From Ruminiclostridium papyrosolvens C7 (GTDB lineage: Bacteria > Bacillota > Clostridia > Acetivibrionales > DSM-1351): a stretch of 64,000 bases of DNA. A program made the translations under genes and the position numbers. The notes below the pieces were generated by a model. It did no database searches and was not told where the DNA came from. It worked only from the letters and a program-made list of their open reading frames with translations. The DNA lies in the NCBI RefSeq assembly GCF_000421965.1, contig NZ_ATAY01000020.1:1-64000 (forward strand), read 5' to 3'. This document shows, in pieces, positions 34,580 through 43,933 of the stretch (the stretch's first letter is position 1; each line of letters begins with the position of its first letter).

Positions 34580-35047
34580 TTGCAAAAGTTCGGATTTAGA
34601 CTTGAATCGGTACGAAATCTTAAAGTACAGATGGAGGACAATGCTAAAAATAACCTGGCCTTAGCTTCAAGAGAGTTAGAGAAGCAAAAAGAATTTTTGA
34701 CCGGTTTGAAAACAACCAGAGAATCTTCTATCAGTGAGCTTAATTCAAAGGTGGACCAAGGAATTTCCATTAGTCAGATAAGGGCCTATAATAATTATTT
34801 GTCCTTTTTAAAGCAAAGAATAACAGAACAGAAAGAAAATGTAAATGTTGCCAAGAATCAAGTCGATATAAGAAGAGAGAGTCTGGTCAAAGCAGTACAG
34901 GAGCGAAAGATACTGGATAAACTTAGAGAAAAGAAATATGGCGAGTTCTTAAAGGAACAGGGTAAAGCAGAACAACTATTAATAGATGAACTTAACAGTT
35001 TTAAGTTCAAGGATGGTTCAGGAGAAGAAAATGCCGGAAAATATTAA
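34580..35047 (+). CDS. fliJ: Flagellar export protein FliJ
   Basis: A 155-residue all-helical antiparallel coiled-coil protein. It starts FGFRLESVRNLKVQMEDNAK, as usual for Firmicute FliJ, and links the FliI ring to FlhA. The start is TTG at 34580 with AAAGGAGG upstream. Its end overlaps the next gene by 17 bp, so the two are coupled in translation. Confidence 0.85.
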   Translation: MQKFGFRLESVRNLKVQMEDNAKNNLALASRELEKQKEFLTGLKTTRESSISELNSKVDQGISISQIRAYNNYLSFLKQRITEQKENVNVAKNQVDIRRESLVKAVQERKILDKLREKKYGEFLKEQGKAEQLLIDELNSFKFKDGSGEENAGKY

Positions 35048-35900
35048 TATTACAGAACAAGATGAAAAAGTAGAAACACTTTTTAAAAAGACAGAAGTGT
35101 CAAAAAAACATGAGAAAAAGACGGCCAGCGCTCTTTTTTATATAGTATCAATAATAACAGCTTTATTGCTTGTTGTATTAATTATTGGGGGAGCATTGTT
35201 TCTTGCTGTCAAATTCAATGTAAATGGTGTTGCAGACAGTATGGGAGACAGCATACGGGGCATACCTGTGCTAAAGTGGTCTCTGCCGGAGAAACCTGAC
35301 CCCGAGGACGAGAAAAATATGACTGAAGAGCAGGTAAGAAGCAAATACAACGAGATTAAAACACAAAAAGAAGAACTGGAAAAGCGGGTTGAAGACTTAA
35401 CAAAGCAGTTAGATAATACTAAAAATCAGGTAACTGCAAAGGACAGTAATACCACATTGCTTCAGCAACAGAAGGACACAATTGAGACTGAAAGAAATAA
35501 ATTGCAATCCCAAAAGGACAGTCTTCAAAAGGAGTATGACAAGCTGTCTGAGGTTATATCTGCAGGGGATACAACCGAATATAAGAACTATTTTAAGAAG
35601 GTTAACCCGCAAAAAGCTGAAGAATTATATGAAAGCATTATGAAAGAAGAAAAGATCAGTACCGATGTTAAAAAATACTGTTCAATATATGAACAAATGG
35701 ATGCATCAGCTGTTGCCGGGATAATGGAACAGATGGGCAGCGGTAAAATGGCACTAATAATTGATATAATGAAAAATCTCAAAAAGGATACCGCAGGTGA
35801 AATACTAACTGAAATGACACCTGCCTTTGCGGCAAAGGTATCTGAACAATTGGCTAAGGAATACAAGGTTGGTGTCTCAGGGACTACTCAAAAAAAATAA
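35031..35900 (+). CDS. ylxF: YlxF/MotE-like flagellar operon protein with MgtE-N domain
   Basis: A 289-residue single-pass membrane protein: cytoplasmic tail with basic residues, one membrane helix (SALFYIVSIITALLLVVLII), a coiled coil (about 115-190; KEELEKRVEDLTKQLDN) and a C-terminal MgtE N-terminal-like domain (MEQMGSGKMALIIDIMKNL). This is the YlxF layout found between fliJ and fliK in Bacillus; the related MotE chaperones the stator protein MotC in rhizobia. Its exact role in Firmicutes is unclear. The ATG at 35031 follows GGAGAA. Confidence 0.82.
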   Translation: MPENINITEQDEKVETLFKKTEVSKKHEKKTASALFYIVSIITALLLVVLIIGGALFLAVKFNVNGVADSMGDSIRGIPVLKWSLPEKPDPEDEKNMTEEQVRSKYNEIKTQKEELEKRVEDLTKQLDNTKNQVTAKDSNTTLLQQQKDTIETERNKLQSQKDSLQKEYDKLSEVISAGDTTEYKNYFKKVNPQKAEELYESIMKEEKISTDVKKYCSIYEQMDASAVAGIMEQMGSGKMALIIDIMKNLKKDTAGEILTEMTPAFAAKVSEQLAKEYKVGVSGTTQKK

Positions 35901-35970
35901 TTCAGGTAATTGGGGGAACGGAGAATTCCTACTCCATTACATAAATATAATAAAAAAAGGAGGTGAGAAA

Positions 35971-37506
35971 ATGATAATGACCAGTAGTAATTTACTAAAA
36001 CTTAACTTGAATCAGGACAGCGGCAATGACATTTTGAATATTAAATCCAAAACGTCACAGAGTTCACCCGGCACATCATTTAAATCAGTACTTGATAACA
36101 CTGTAAACAATTATTCAAAACGTAATGATACTGCAGCAAACAACAATACCGCACAGGATAATGACAGTAAAACGAAATTTAAATCATTTGCAGAAGTTCA
36201 GATGAGTAAAAAGTCTGTATCCACAAAGTCAGTAGTGCAAGTCGATTCCAATAAGGAATTAGCAAATGTAAGCAAAGACGAAGCTCAAGCATCTGAAAAG
36301 TACGATGAGCAGATATCAGCTCTTGCACAAATGCTGGGGATTGCGCCCGGACAGTTGGCTGACCTTGCAAAACAACTTGGTTTTTCGTTGAAAGATCTCA
36401 AGAATATTGACAAATTGACTGTTTTTATGCAAAAGGTATCTGATTTGCTTGAACTCAATGACAAGCAAAAGGACATTCTGCTAAAGTTGACTACAGAAGT
36501 TACAAACCAGATAAAACCCGAGTCAGAAGGTGTTACTGAAACTACTAATAACATTCCGGCAGGTGAGGATATTAATCCACAGGCAGGAAAAGTGTCTATT
36601 GATTTGTCAAAGGTAGCTTCAAATATTAAAGAGAAGCTGGACACACTTATTGAAAACGGACAGAATAATCAGGGGCTAATTAGTGACGAAGCAGCAAAAA
36701 TAATAGCGGTAATGAAATCTCAGTCGCAACCAGTGGAAACTGCCGTTTCTCAAAATACTGATACTGATGTTGTAGAGGAAGTATCTCTTGAAGGTGACAA
36801 TAAAAAAGCTGATACTAAAAAAATTGATACTGAAACTAAAACAAAAGATGTGCCCAAGGAGAATAATGATGAAAGTACAGAGTCAACCAAGCCACATTTG
36901 GGACTGCAAGGGTTGAATACTTCAGCTCAAACAGCAACAACAGATGAGCAGAATTTGACTCAGAATTTTCAAGCAGTAGGAGACGTTAAGTCCGTCCTAA
37001 ATAACAGCCAGGTAACTGCTGAAAAATCAGTTTTTTCAGTTCGCCAGCCAATTAAAACCTCAGAGGTTGTAAATCAGGTTATGGAACAAGCGAAAGTGAT
37101 TTTGGGACAGGATAAAACAGAAATGGTCATTCAGCTAAAGCCTGACCACTTAGGAAAGCTTGAACTAAAGGTTGTTACTGAGCAGGGTATAGTAGCTGCA
37201 AAATTTATAGCTGAAAGTCAGCAGGTAAAAGAAATTATTGAAACAAACATGCAGTTACTAAAGGATTCACTGCAAAAACAGGGCATAGCTATAGACGGTG
37301 TGAGTGTTCAGGTTGGACAGGAGAACAGAAGTGAAAACCGTAATCAGAGTTTGACTCAAGGCAAAAATAACGGTTCAGGAAATGGAATTAAACATGCAGA
37401 AGGTGTGACAGGGTCAAATGTTGCCGGAGCAAGTCTCTTGGAGAATCTTCCCGAGAGGTTGGCACAGTATACCGATGACCTGAATACAATTAACCTGACT
37501 GCATAG
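35971..37506 (+). CDS. fliK: Flagellar hook-length control protein FliK
   Basis: A 511-residue protein secreted as a molecular ruler that switches export from hook to filament. The first 400 residues are Ser/Thr/Asn/Lys-rich and poorly conserved. The C-terminal Flg-hook domain (about 405-490) has MVIQLKPDHLGKLELKV and IIETNMQLLKDSLQKQGI. The ATG at 35971 follows a near-perfect AAAGGAGGTG site. An open frame continues upstream to 35827 without a better start and overlaps ylxF, so I reject the longer form. Confidence 0.92.
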   Translation: MIMTSSNLLKLNLNQDSGNDILNIKSKTSQSSPGTSFKSVLDNTVNNYSKRNDTAANNNTAQDNDSKTKFKSFAEVQMSKKSVSTKSVVQVDSNKELANVSKDEAQASEKYDEQISALAQMLGIAPGQLADLAKQLGFSLKDLKNIDKLTVFMQKVSDLLELNDKQKDILLKLTTEVTNQIKPESEGVTETTNNIPAGEDINPQAGKVSIDLSKVASNIKEKLDTLIENGQNNQGLISDEAAKIIAVMKSQSQPVETAVSQNTDTDVVEEVSLEGDNKKADTKKIDTETKTKDVPKENNDESTESTKPHLGLQGLNTSAQTATTDEQNLTQNFQAVGDVKSVLNNSQVTAEKSVFSVRQPIKTSEVVNQVMEQAKVILGQDKTEMVIQLKPDHLGKLELKVVTEQGIVAAKFIAESQQVKEIIETNMQLLKDSLQKQGIAIDGVSVQVGQENRSENRNQSLTQGKNNGSGNGIKHAEGVTGSNVAGASLLENLPERLAQYTDDLNTINLTA

Positions 37507-37521
37507 AAAGGAGGTACGTTT

Positions 37522-38382
37522 ATGGCACAAACAAGCGGAGTAAATAACTCACTGACAATTGACCAGATAATCGAAAGTACCAAGAGCAAGCAGGATGCAG
37601 CTGCCAGAAAAACCGGCGGTGAGCTTGGGAAAAATGATTTTCTTAATCTTTTGGTAACACAGTTAAGATATCAGGATCCATTGCAGCCTGTAGACGACAA
37701 GGAGTTTATAGCCCAAATGGCTCAATTCAGCTCTCTTGAACAAATGCAGAATATGAACGGTTCAATGACTAAATCTCAGGCATTCACCCTGATAGGAAAG
37801 GTTATTTCAGCAACAACAACAGATGACAAAACTCTTGAAGTTAATTCCGTACAGGGTACAGTTTCAAGTGTTAAAATGAAGGATGGAAAAACCTTTGTTG
37901 TGGTTAATAACAAGGACATTGATGTAGACAGTATTGCACAGGTTGATGACGCACTTTACAATTCTTATGCAAATCTGGCTGACTATTCAAATCTGTTAGG
38001 TTATAAAGTAAAAGGTGCGGTATATGATTCATCCAACGGTAATGTTATTTATCTCTCAGGAAATGTAAAACAGATTCAGAGAGGTGCTAACGAGGACTAT
38101 GCCGTAATGGACGGTGTAAACGTTGAGATTGCGGAAGCAACAGGCTCGACTGCTGTAGACCCGAATTATCTCAAAAATTATCTTGAACAAAAGGTAAACG
38201 GAACAACCGAAGCTGATAAGCAGGTTAAGGTAACCATAAAGGATAGTACCACAGGAGCAAAGGTACCTGTTACAGCAACATTGAAGAGCTATAGTATAGA
38301 TGAAAACACTGGTAAGGTAACCGCAGTACTTGATAACATGTATATATCAGTGTACAGTGTATCAAATATACAAAAGCCATAG
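37522..38382 (+). CDS. flgD: Flagellar hook assembly/capping protein FlgD
   Basis: A 286-residue hook scaffold. The N-terminal signature LGKNDFLNLLVTQLRYQDPL and EFIAQMAQFSSLEQMQNM are diagnostic. The C-terminal region (about 100-286) has the tudor/FnIII-like part with repeated short beta strands. An AAAGGAGGT site precedes the ATG. It is followed by the small TIGR02530 gene and flgE. Confidence 0.94.
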   Translation: MAQTSGVNNSLTIDQIIESTKSKQDAAARKTGGELGKNDFLNLLVTQLRYQDPLQPVDDKEFIAQMAQFSSLEQMQNMNGSMTKSQAFTLIGKVISATTTDDKTLEVNSVQGTVSSVKMKDGKTFVVVNNKDIDVDSIAQVDDALYNSYANLADYSNLLGYKVKGAVYDSSNGNVIYLSGNVKQIQRGANEDYAVMDGVNVEIAEATGSTAVDPNYLKNYLEQKVNGTTEADKQVKVTIKDSTTGAKVPVTATLKSYSIDENTGKVTAVLDNMYISVYSVSNIQKP

Positions 38383-38422
38383 GCAGACACATTGGGAGTT
38401 GCTAAGTGAGAGAAGGTGAGTT

Positions 38423-38824
38423 ATGGTAATCAGTAATAATTATTCAAACAGGATAATTAAGCCGCCATTAACAACCGGGAACGTTCAAACGGGGAATCCC
38501 AGAAATGTCAACAACAATGCTTCAGGAGTTAATTTTGAAAATTTTCTTCAGCAGGCGATTGACAAGGGTTCCGGAGTTAAATTTTCAAAGCATGCTGAAA
38601 TTAGAATGCAAGCCAGAAATATTGATCTTACCCAGACTCAAAAGGACAAGATCAGTAATGCAGTTTCAAAAGCTCAGCAGAAAGGGATTAAGGACTCGCT
38701 GGTAATACTTGATGACATGGCATTTGTTGTTAACGTAAACAGTAAAACGGTTGTAACGGCAGTGAACAATAGTGAATTAAAAGAAAACGTATTTACAAAC
38801 ATTGATGGTGCAATTTTTGCATAG
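38423..38824 (+). CDS. Flagellar operon protein, TIGR02530 family
   Basis: A 133-residue protein of the TIGR02530 family, found between flgD and flgE in Firmicutes and spirochaetes. The core is FSKHAEIRMQARNIDLTQTQ followed by a small beta domain (LVILDDMAFVVNVNSKTVVTA). Proteins of this type are thought to help hook export, but the function is not established. AGAAGGTGAG precedes the ATG. Confidence 0.85.
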   Translation: MVISNNYSNRIIKPPLTTGNVQTGNPRNVNNNASGVNFENFLQQAIDKGSGVKFSKHAEIRMQARNIDLTQTQKDKISNAVSKAQQKGIKDSLVILDDMAFVVNVNSKTVVTAVNNSELKENVFTNIDGAIFA

Positions 38825-38922
38825 CAAAGTAAAATTCGGCTGGACCCAAACGGGAGGCTGAAAATGTTCCCGAACGACGGACGGAACAATAAGATAACCT
38901 TAAATGAGGGGGTCAAAAAATT

Positions 38923-40284
38923 ATGATGAGATCTATGTTTTCTGGTGTATCAGGACTAAAGGCACACCAGGCAAAAATGGACGTTATAGGTAATAACGTT
39001 GCAAATGTAAACACATTAGGTTTTAAAGCAGGAAGAGTAACCTTCCAGGAAATATTCAACCAGACTTTGAGAGGTGCAGGAGCACCTGATGCTGCCACTG
39101 CAAGAGGCGGTACAAACCCTATGCAGATTGGTTTGGGTATTGCAGTTGGTTCAATCGACAACCAAATGACCGGCGGAAGTCCGCAAAGAACCGATAACCC
39201 TACTGATTTGTCCATTTCAGGAGACGGCTTCTTTATAGTGAAGGGCTCCACTGCTGATACCTTTAAATTCACCAGGGCGGGAAACTTTGGTCTGGACAAG
39301 TTGGGAAATCTGGTATCCGGCGACGGTATGAATGTGTATGGTTGGACTAAGTATGAAACATTGGGTGATGGTACTGTAAAGTTTGATACTGAAACCCAGA
39401 TTGGACCGATAAATCTGTACTCTGATGCAACCAACGGAAATAAGAAGATAATAGCAGCTAAGGCTACTACTTATGCAGAATTTTCAGGAAACCTGAATTC
39501 AGCCTATGCAACTAAAGCGTCCACTGACACTACAGCACAGTTTTCTGTACCTTTTACCATTTATGATTCTTTGGGGAATGCTCATGAGTTGAATGTAAAC
39601 TTTAGAAAAACCGACTCAACATTAACTATTCCTGTTACTAATCCAGATGGTACTACTGGTACGCAACCCGCTACACAATGGACTTACAGTATTAGTGATA
39701 AGGACGGCAACAGTGTTTCAGCTACGGAAGGTAAGGTTATATTCGATTCGAAAGGTAAGTTGGTATTAGGAGATACAACTTCTCCTGAACAGGCTGTTTT
39801 AAATTTTGATCCGGGCGCAGGTAGCGGTACAGATAAGATTGATATTACTCTTGACTTCAAAAAGTTAACTCAGTACGCAGCTGATAGCTCCGTGAAACCA
39901 TCTAATGTTAACGGATATACAACAGGAAACCTTGTTACCTTCAACGTCGGTTCAGACGGTATGTTAACAGGCGTTTACAGCAATGGTCAGCAGCAGCCTT
40001 TAGGACTTATAGCACTTGCAGGCTTTGACAATCCTGCCGGCTTGCAGAAGGTTGGAGGAAACCTGTTTATACCGACAACCAACTCCGGTGACTTTATTAA
40101 AGGTGTACCGGCAGGTTCACAGGGAGTGGGTACATTGAGTCCGGGTACTCTAGAAATGTCCAATGTAGACCTTTCAAGAGAGTTTACGGATATGATTATT
40201 ACACAGAGGGGTTTTCAGGCAAACAGCAGAATAATAACAACATCAGATGAAATGTTGCAGGAGCTAGTAAACCTAAAGAGGTAA
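38923..40284 (+). CDS. flgE: Flagellar hook protein FlgE
   Basis: A 453-residue exported structural protein of the hook. N-terminal rod/hook signature: FSGVSGLKAHQAKMDVIGNN; C-terminal: LSREFTDMIITQRGFQANSR and LQELVNLKR. The central part (about 90-370) is the variable hook domain with the SGDGFFIV and FTRAGNFGLD landmarks. Two successive ATG codons stand at the start behind GAGGGGGT. An isolated stable hairpin follows. Confidence 0.95.
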   Translation: MMRSMFSGVSGLKAHQAKMDVIGNNVANVNTLGFKAGRVTFQEIFNQTLRGAGAPDAATARGGTNPMQIGLGIAVGSIDNQMTGGSPQRTDNPTDLSISGDGFFIVKGSTADTFKFTRAGNFGLDKLGNLVSGDGMNVYGWTKYETLGDGTVKFDTETQIGPINLYSDATNGNKKIIAAKATTYAEFSGNLNSAYATKASTDTTAQFSVPFTIYDSLGNAHELNVNFRKTDSTLTIPVTNPDGTTGTQPATQWTYSISDKDGNSVSATEGKVIFDSKGKLVLGDTTSPEQAVLNFDPGAGSGTDKIDITLDFKKLTQYAADSSVKPSNVNGYTTGNLVTFNVGSDGMLTGVYSNGQQQPLGLIALAGFDNPAGLQKVGGNLFIPTTNSGDFIKGVPAGSQGVGTLSPGTLEMSNVDLSREFTDMIITQRGFQANSRIITTSDEMLQELVNLKR

Positions 40285-40302
40285 TTTATTAGTTAATAAT
40301 AA

Positions 40303-40340
40303 CTACTATAGACTAAGGCTTAAAGCCTAGTCTATAGTAG
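40303..40340. repeat. Long stable hairpin after flgE, no U-tract
   Basis: CTACTATAGACTA and TAGTCTATAGTAG (13 bp) are extended inward by GGCTT/AAGCC after a one-base bulge. It has no run of T afterwards, so it is not a classical terminator. In the middle of the operon it could set mRNA stability or partial termination between hook and motor genes. Confidence 0.6.
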
Positions 40341-40413
40341 TAAAATATCGATTTAGGTCCTGTTTTGTAAATTTGTTGAGATTTATCTATTGTGTTTTTG
40401 GAGCAAAAATATT

Positions 40414-40611
40414 ATGATAAGATTAACCAGGTTAAACAAGACGTCCTTCGTCTTGAACAGTGATTTAATAGAGTGTTTTGAGAGTACACCAGATACTGTT
40501 ATAACACTTACCAACGGTAAAAAATATGTAGTTTGTGAGAACGTTGATGAAGTTGTTAAAAAAGTAATGCAATTTAAAGCCGGTATTTTAAAATATGCTA
40601 ATGAAAATTAG
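40414..40611 (+). CDS. flbD: FlbD-family flagellar protein
   Basis: A 65-residue single-domain protein of the Gram-positive FlbD (SwrD-like) family: IRLTRLNKTSFVLNSDLIEC and TLTNGKKYVVCENVDEVVKK. In B. subtilis the homologue SwrD raises motor torque. The ATG at 40414 marks the conserved start; the GGAG upstream is about 11 bp away. It usually precedes motA-motB-fliL; here motAB are missing and fliL follows directly. Confidence 0.88.
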   Translation: MIRLTRLNKTSFVLNSDLIECFESTPDTVITLTNGKKYVVCENVDEVVKKVMQFKAGILKYANEN

Positions 40612-40717
40612 CCCTGAAGTTCTGGATATTTGATAAACCTGAATAAATAATGTGTTTACATTTTATATGCTAATGTAATTATTTGCTGGATACATAAGCT
40701 TGAAGGGGGAAATAAAT

Positions 40718-41227
40718 TTGGAGGGAAAAAGCAGCTATTTTATTTTATTGGTGATTGTAGCTTTTCTATCTATAACACTTGCTTTCCTTGCAATAGGGTT
40801 CTTCTTTTTTGGAAATAACGGTTCCGGAGGAGATCAAGAAGTTGTTGTTGTAACCGACAAGGTACCGTCAGATGAGGATCTGGCTATAAAAACAATTTTT
40901 GAGAACAGGAACTTTAACCTTAAAAAGACAGACAACAAACAGGTAGCGGTTATATCAATCAGTGCAAGTATGAAGTATTATAAGACCACTGATGACTTGA
41001 AAGAAGAAGAAGTGGCCGCAAAGATTGATTTCTATTCAAAAGAAATTAATCAGGCTATAGGCACTTATTTTCAAGGGTTAACTCTTGACGATGTTAGTCA
41101 GCTTGACGCTAAGAAGAAAGCTTCAGATTGTCTCACTAAAGAGATAAATGAAATATTGACCCAAAATGAAAAAAAGACAAGTCCACTTGTTTATAATTTA
41201 ATCTTTGACTACTGGTTATATCAATAG
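40718..41227 (+). CDS. fliL: Flagellar basal body-associated protein FliL
   Basis: A 169-residue single-pass membrane protein around the stator. A short N-terminus precedes one helix (FILLVIVAFLSITLAFLAIG); the outer domain is beta-rich with the FliL-type end (SDCLTKEINEILTQN). The TTG at 40718 follows GAAGGGGGA and gives a normal length. An upstream TTG (40700) would overlap the ribosome site. Confidence 0.8.
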   Translation: MEGKSSYFILLVIVAFLSITLAFLAIGFFFFGNNGSGGDQEVVVVTDKVPSDEDLAIKTIFENRNFNLKKTDNKQVAVISISASMKYYKTTDDLKEEEVAAKIDFYSKEINQAIGTYFQGLTLDDVSQLDAKKKASDCLTKEINEILTQNEKKTSPLVYNLIFDYWLYQ

Positions 41228-41238
41228 GGGGTGAGCTT

Positions 41239-42225
41239 GTGGGTGATATACTTTCTCAAAATGAGATTGATGAGCTGCTAAAAGCTTTAACAACAGGCGA
41301 TATAGATGTTCAGCAGATTCAATCAACTAAAACCGAAAAGAAAGTTAAAATTCATGACTTTAAAAAACCGCCTAAGTTTGCAAATGATCATAAAAGAACA
41401 TTGCAATTTATCAATGAAAACTATGCGCGACTCGTTCAGTCGTTTTTATCGGGATATTTGAGATCATTGGTACAGGTAGATGTTTTGTCGGTGGATGCCC
41501 TGCAATATAGTGAATTCAGTAACTCTCTGGCAAACCCGATAATTCTTGCCATTGTTGATTTTACTCCATTAAATGGTTCTGTTATATTTGAAATGGACCC
41601 TAGCATTGCATATGCCCTTATTGATAGGATTCTTGGGGGCAGAGGTGCATCAATGGAGCGTGTCCGTTCATTCACAGAAATAGAAATAGCTATTATAGAG
41701 AGGATTATCATTCAGATGCTCAATTTAATGAGAGAGCCTTGGGAGAGTATAATTGCCATAAAGCCAAGGCTTGAAAAAATTGAGACAAATGCACAGTTTG
41801 CACAGATAATCCATCCGAATGAAATGGTTGCTTTGATTACATTGAATGTTGTAGTCGGAGAAGTAAAAGGTATGATTAATATTTGTATTCCGCATATGAC
41901 AGTTGAACCTATAATGCCTAAGCTCAGTACTAAACTTTGGTTTACCAATGTTGAGAATGAAAAGATTGAACATAATAAATCCGATATTGAGTTTAAGATT
42001 GAACATACATATGTTCCGGTCAGGGCAGTATTGGGAAGGACTTCCATAAGCATAAGCGAGTTTCTTGATTTGCAGAGCGGAGATGTTTTGCCTCTTGATA
42101 CAAATGTTAATGGAGACCTTGAAATATTGGTAGGTGATTTGCCTAAGTTTAATGCTAAACCAGGTGTAAAAAAGAATAAAGTGGCAGTTAAAATTACTGA
42201 AGTTCTTAGAAGGGAGGAAGATTAA
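41239..42225 (+). CDS. fliM: Flagellar motor switch protein FliM
   Basis: A 328-residue C-ring protein. The N-terminal CheY-binding peptide is LSQNEIDELLKAL; the middle CheC-like domain has GGRGASMERVRSFTEIE; the C-terminal SPOA domain (about 250-325) binds FliY/FliN and has LDLQSGDVLPLDT. It uses GTG behind AGGGGGTGAGC and its stop overlaps the fliY start by one base. Confidence 0.95.
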   Translation: MGDILSQNEIDELLKALTTGDIDVQQIQSTKTEKKVKIHDFKKPPKFANDHKRTLQFINENYARLVQSFLSGYLRSLVQVDVLSVDALQYSEFSNSLANPIILAIVDFTPLNGSVIFEMDPSIAYALIDRILGGRGASMERVRSFTEIEIAIIERIIIQMLNLMREPWESIIAIKPRLEKIETNAQFAQIIHPNEMVALITLNVVVGEVKGMINICIPHMTVEPIMPKLSTKLWFTNVENEKIEHNKSDIEFKIEHTYVPVRAVLGRTSISISEFLDLQSGDVLPLDTNVNGDLEILVGDLPKFNAKPGVKKNKVAVKITEVLRREED

Positions 42226-43426
42226 TGGGAGATATGCTCACACAAGCAGAAATAGATGCACTATTGAATGGTACTTCCTCTTCAGAAGAACCAGACGACG
42301 CAACAGGCAGCAATAGTACAACTGAAACATTAACATCACAGGAAATTGATGCGCTGGGTGAAATTGGAAACATAAGCATGGGTACTTCTGCAACAACACT
42401 ATTTACTTTATTATCCCAGAAGGTAACAATAACTACTCCTAATGTAACACTATCTACTTGGGAGGAGTTATCCAAGAGCTATTCTTCTCAGTACGTTGCT
42501 GTAAAAGTAGAATATACAGACGGATTGATTGGCTCTAATCTTTTAATCTTAAAGCAGGATGATGTTAAAATCATTACTGATTTAATGATGGGAGGAGAAG
42601 GTGTCAAAATAGAAGGCGATCTGACCGATCTTCATTTAAGTGCAATCAGTGAAGCCATGAATCAAATGATTGGGTCCTCAGCGACATCTATGTCGTCCAT
42701 GTTTTCCAAGAGGATTGACATATCACCACCAAAGGCTTATACTGTAAGTTTTGACAGCAGTGATCCATATGGTGAATTTAAGCCGGATGAGCAGTTGGTT
42801 AAAATAGCATTTAAAATGGTTGTTGGAAACTTGATTGATAGTGAAATAATGCAGTTGCTTCCGATTAAGTTTGCTAAGGAACTTGTATCGTCATTATTCA
42901 ATTCAACAGAAGATAAACGGGATTCTGTAATACCTGAACCGCCGAAAACTCCTGTTCCACCACAGCAGGCTCCTTCGTTCAGTAATCAGAATTCATACAT
43001 CGAGCCACCTGTACAACCGGTAATGCAGCCGCAAATGCAACAGCCGATGATGCAAACAGGCCATGCCTAACTTTGGCTTTGACGGAGGTTATCAGGAGCC
43101 TCAAAGGCAAAGGAGTCCTGTAAATATTCAGCCTGCACAATTTCAGGCTTTTGATGATGGGCTTTCAGCAACAGAGAAAAAGAACATAAGCCTTATTATG
43201 GACTTGCCTCTGCAAGTAACAGTTGAACTGGGAAGAACTCAAAAAATTAATAAAAGATATACTTGAGTTTGGATCAGGTTCAGTAATTGAGCTTGATAAA
43301 CTGGCTGGTGAACCGGTTGACATTTTAGTCAATGGTAAAGCTATTGCCAAGGGAGAAGTTGTTGTTATTGATGAAAGCTTTGGTGTAAGGATTACAGATA
43401 TAATTCATCCATCAAAACGATTATAG
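42225..43426 (+). pseudogene. fliY: fliY, motor switch phosphatase, split by two frameshifts
   Basis: FliY is a C-ring protein and CheY~P phosphatase with a FliM-like N-terminal peptide (LTQAEIDALLNG), a CheC-type domain (EIGNISMGTSAT) and a FliN-type SPOA domain. The first frame ends at 43070 after 281 residues. A second frame from 43063 gives the linker and SPOA start ([18 protein letters not shown]) and stops at 43266. A third gives the SPOA end ([20 protein letters not shown]) to 43426. One extra base in GGCC (43059-43062) and one extra A in the A6 run (43241-43246) explain both breaks; removing them gives one continuous FliY with [14 protein letters not shown] as in homologues. Real mutation, sequencing error or slippage are all possible. 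Confidence 0.88.
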
Positions 43427-43462
43427 TTATAAAATCAACAAATTGTTAAGGAGAGATAAGTT

Positions 43463-43825
43463 ATGGGGAAGAGTATTTTAATTGTTGACGATGCAGCATT
43501 TATGAGGATGATGATTAAAGATATTTTATCAAAAAACGGTTATGAAATAGCTGCAGATGTTGACAATGGGTTAAAGGCAATCGAAAAATATAAGGAACTT
43601 ACTCCTGATTTGGTTATAATGGATATCACTATGCCTGAAATGGATGGTGTAACAGCAGTTAGAGAGATTAAAAAAATACATAGTGATGCTAAGATTATCA
43701 TGTGCTCAGCTATGGGACAGCAGGCTATGGTTATTGAGTCAATTCAAGCAGGTGCAAGGGATTTTATAGTTAAGCCATTCCAAGCAGATCGTGTTGTTGA
43801 AGCAGTAAAGAAAGTTATTGGTTAA
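43463..43825 (+). CDS. cheY: Chemotaxis response regulator CheY
   Basis: A 120-residue single receiver domain. Asp9-Asp10, phosphoacceptor Asp54 (VIMDITMPEMDG), Ser/Ala switch region (CSAMGQQ) and Lys104 (VKPF) are in place. In its phosphorylated form it binds FliM and FliY to change motor rotation. It directly follows fliY, the usual order in Bacillus and clostridia. An AAGGAGAGA site precedes the ATG. Confidence 0.95.
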   Translation: MGKSILIVDDAAFMRMMIKDILSKNGYEIAADVDNGLKAIEKYKELTPDLVIMDITMPEMDGVTAVREIKKIHSDAKIIMCSAMGQQAMVIESIQAGARDFIVKPFQADRVVEAVKKVIG

Positions 43826-43848
43826 CAAAAAACAGGCTTTAAATTGTG

Positions 43849-43933
43849 ATATCCTGCTGAGTGCTGAGAAGGCTGTATGTTGAAGGAATTTGTTTCTATT
43901 GCCATACAACTTTTACTGATAACAGCAGGATAT
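43849..43933. repeat. Nested inverted repeats between cheY and fliO
   Basis: ATATCCTGCTG (43849-43859) pairs perfectly with CAGCAGGATAT (43923-43933), and inside it TGTATG (43874-43879) pairs with CATACA (43903-43908). The inner stem covers the ATG of a small open frame at 43877. It could be a structured mRNA element that controls that frame, or an mRNA processing site. Confidence 0.45.

Noticed and set aside
35827-35970. A longer FliK with a start inside ylxF
   Set aside because: An excellent ribosome site stands directly before ATG 35971, and the extra residues match the shadow of ylxF.
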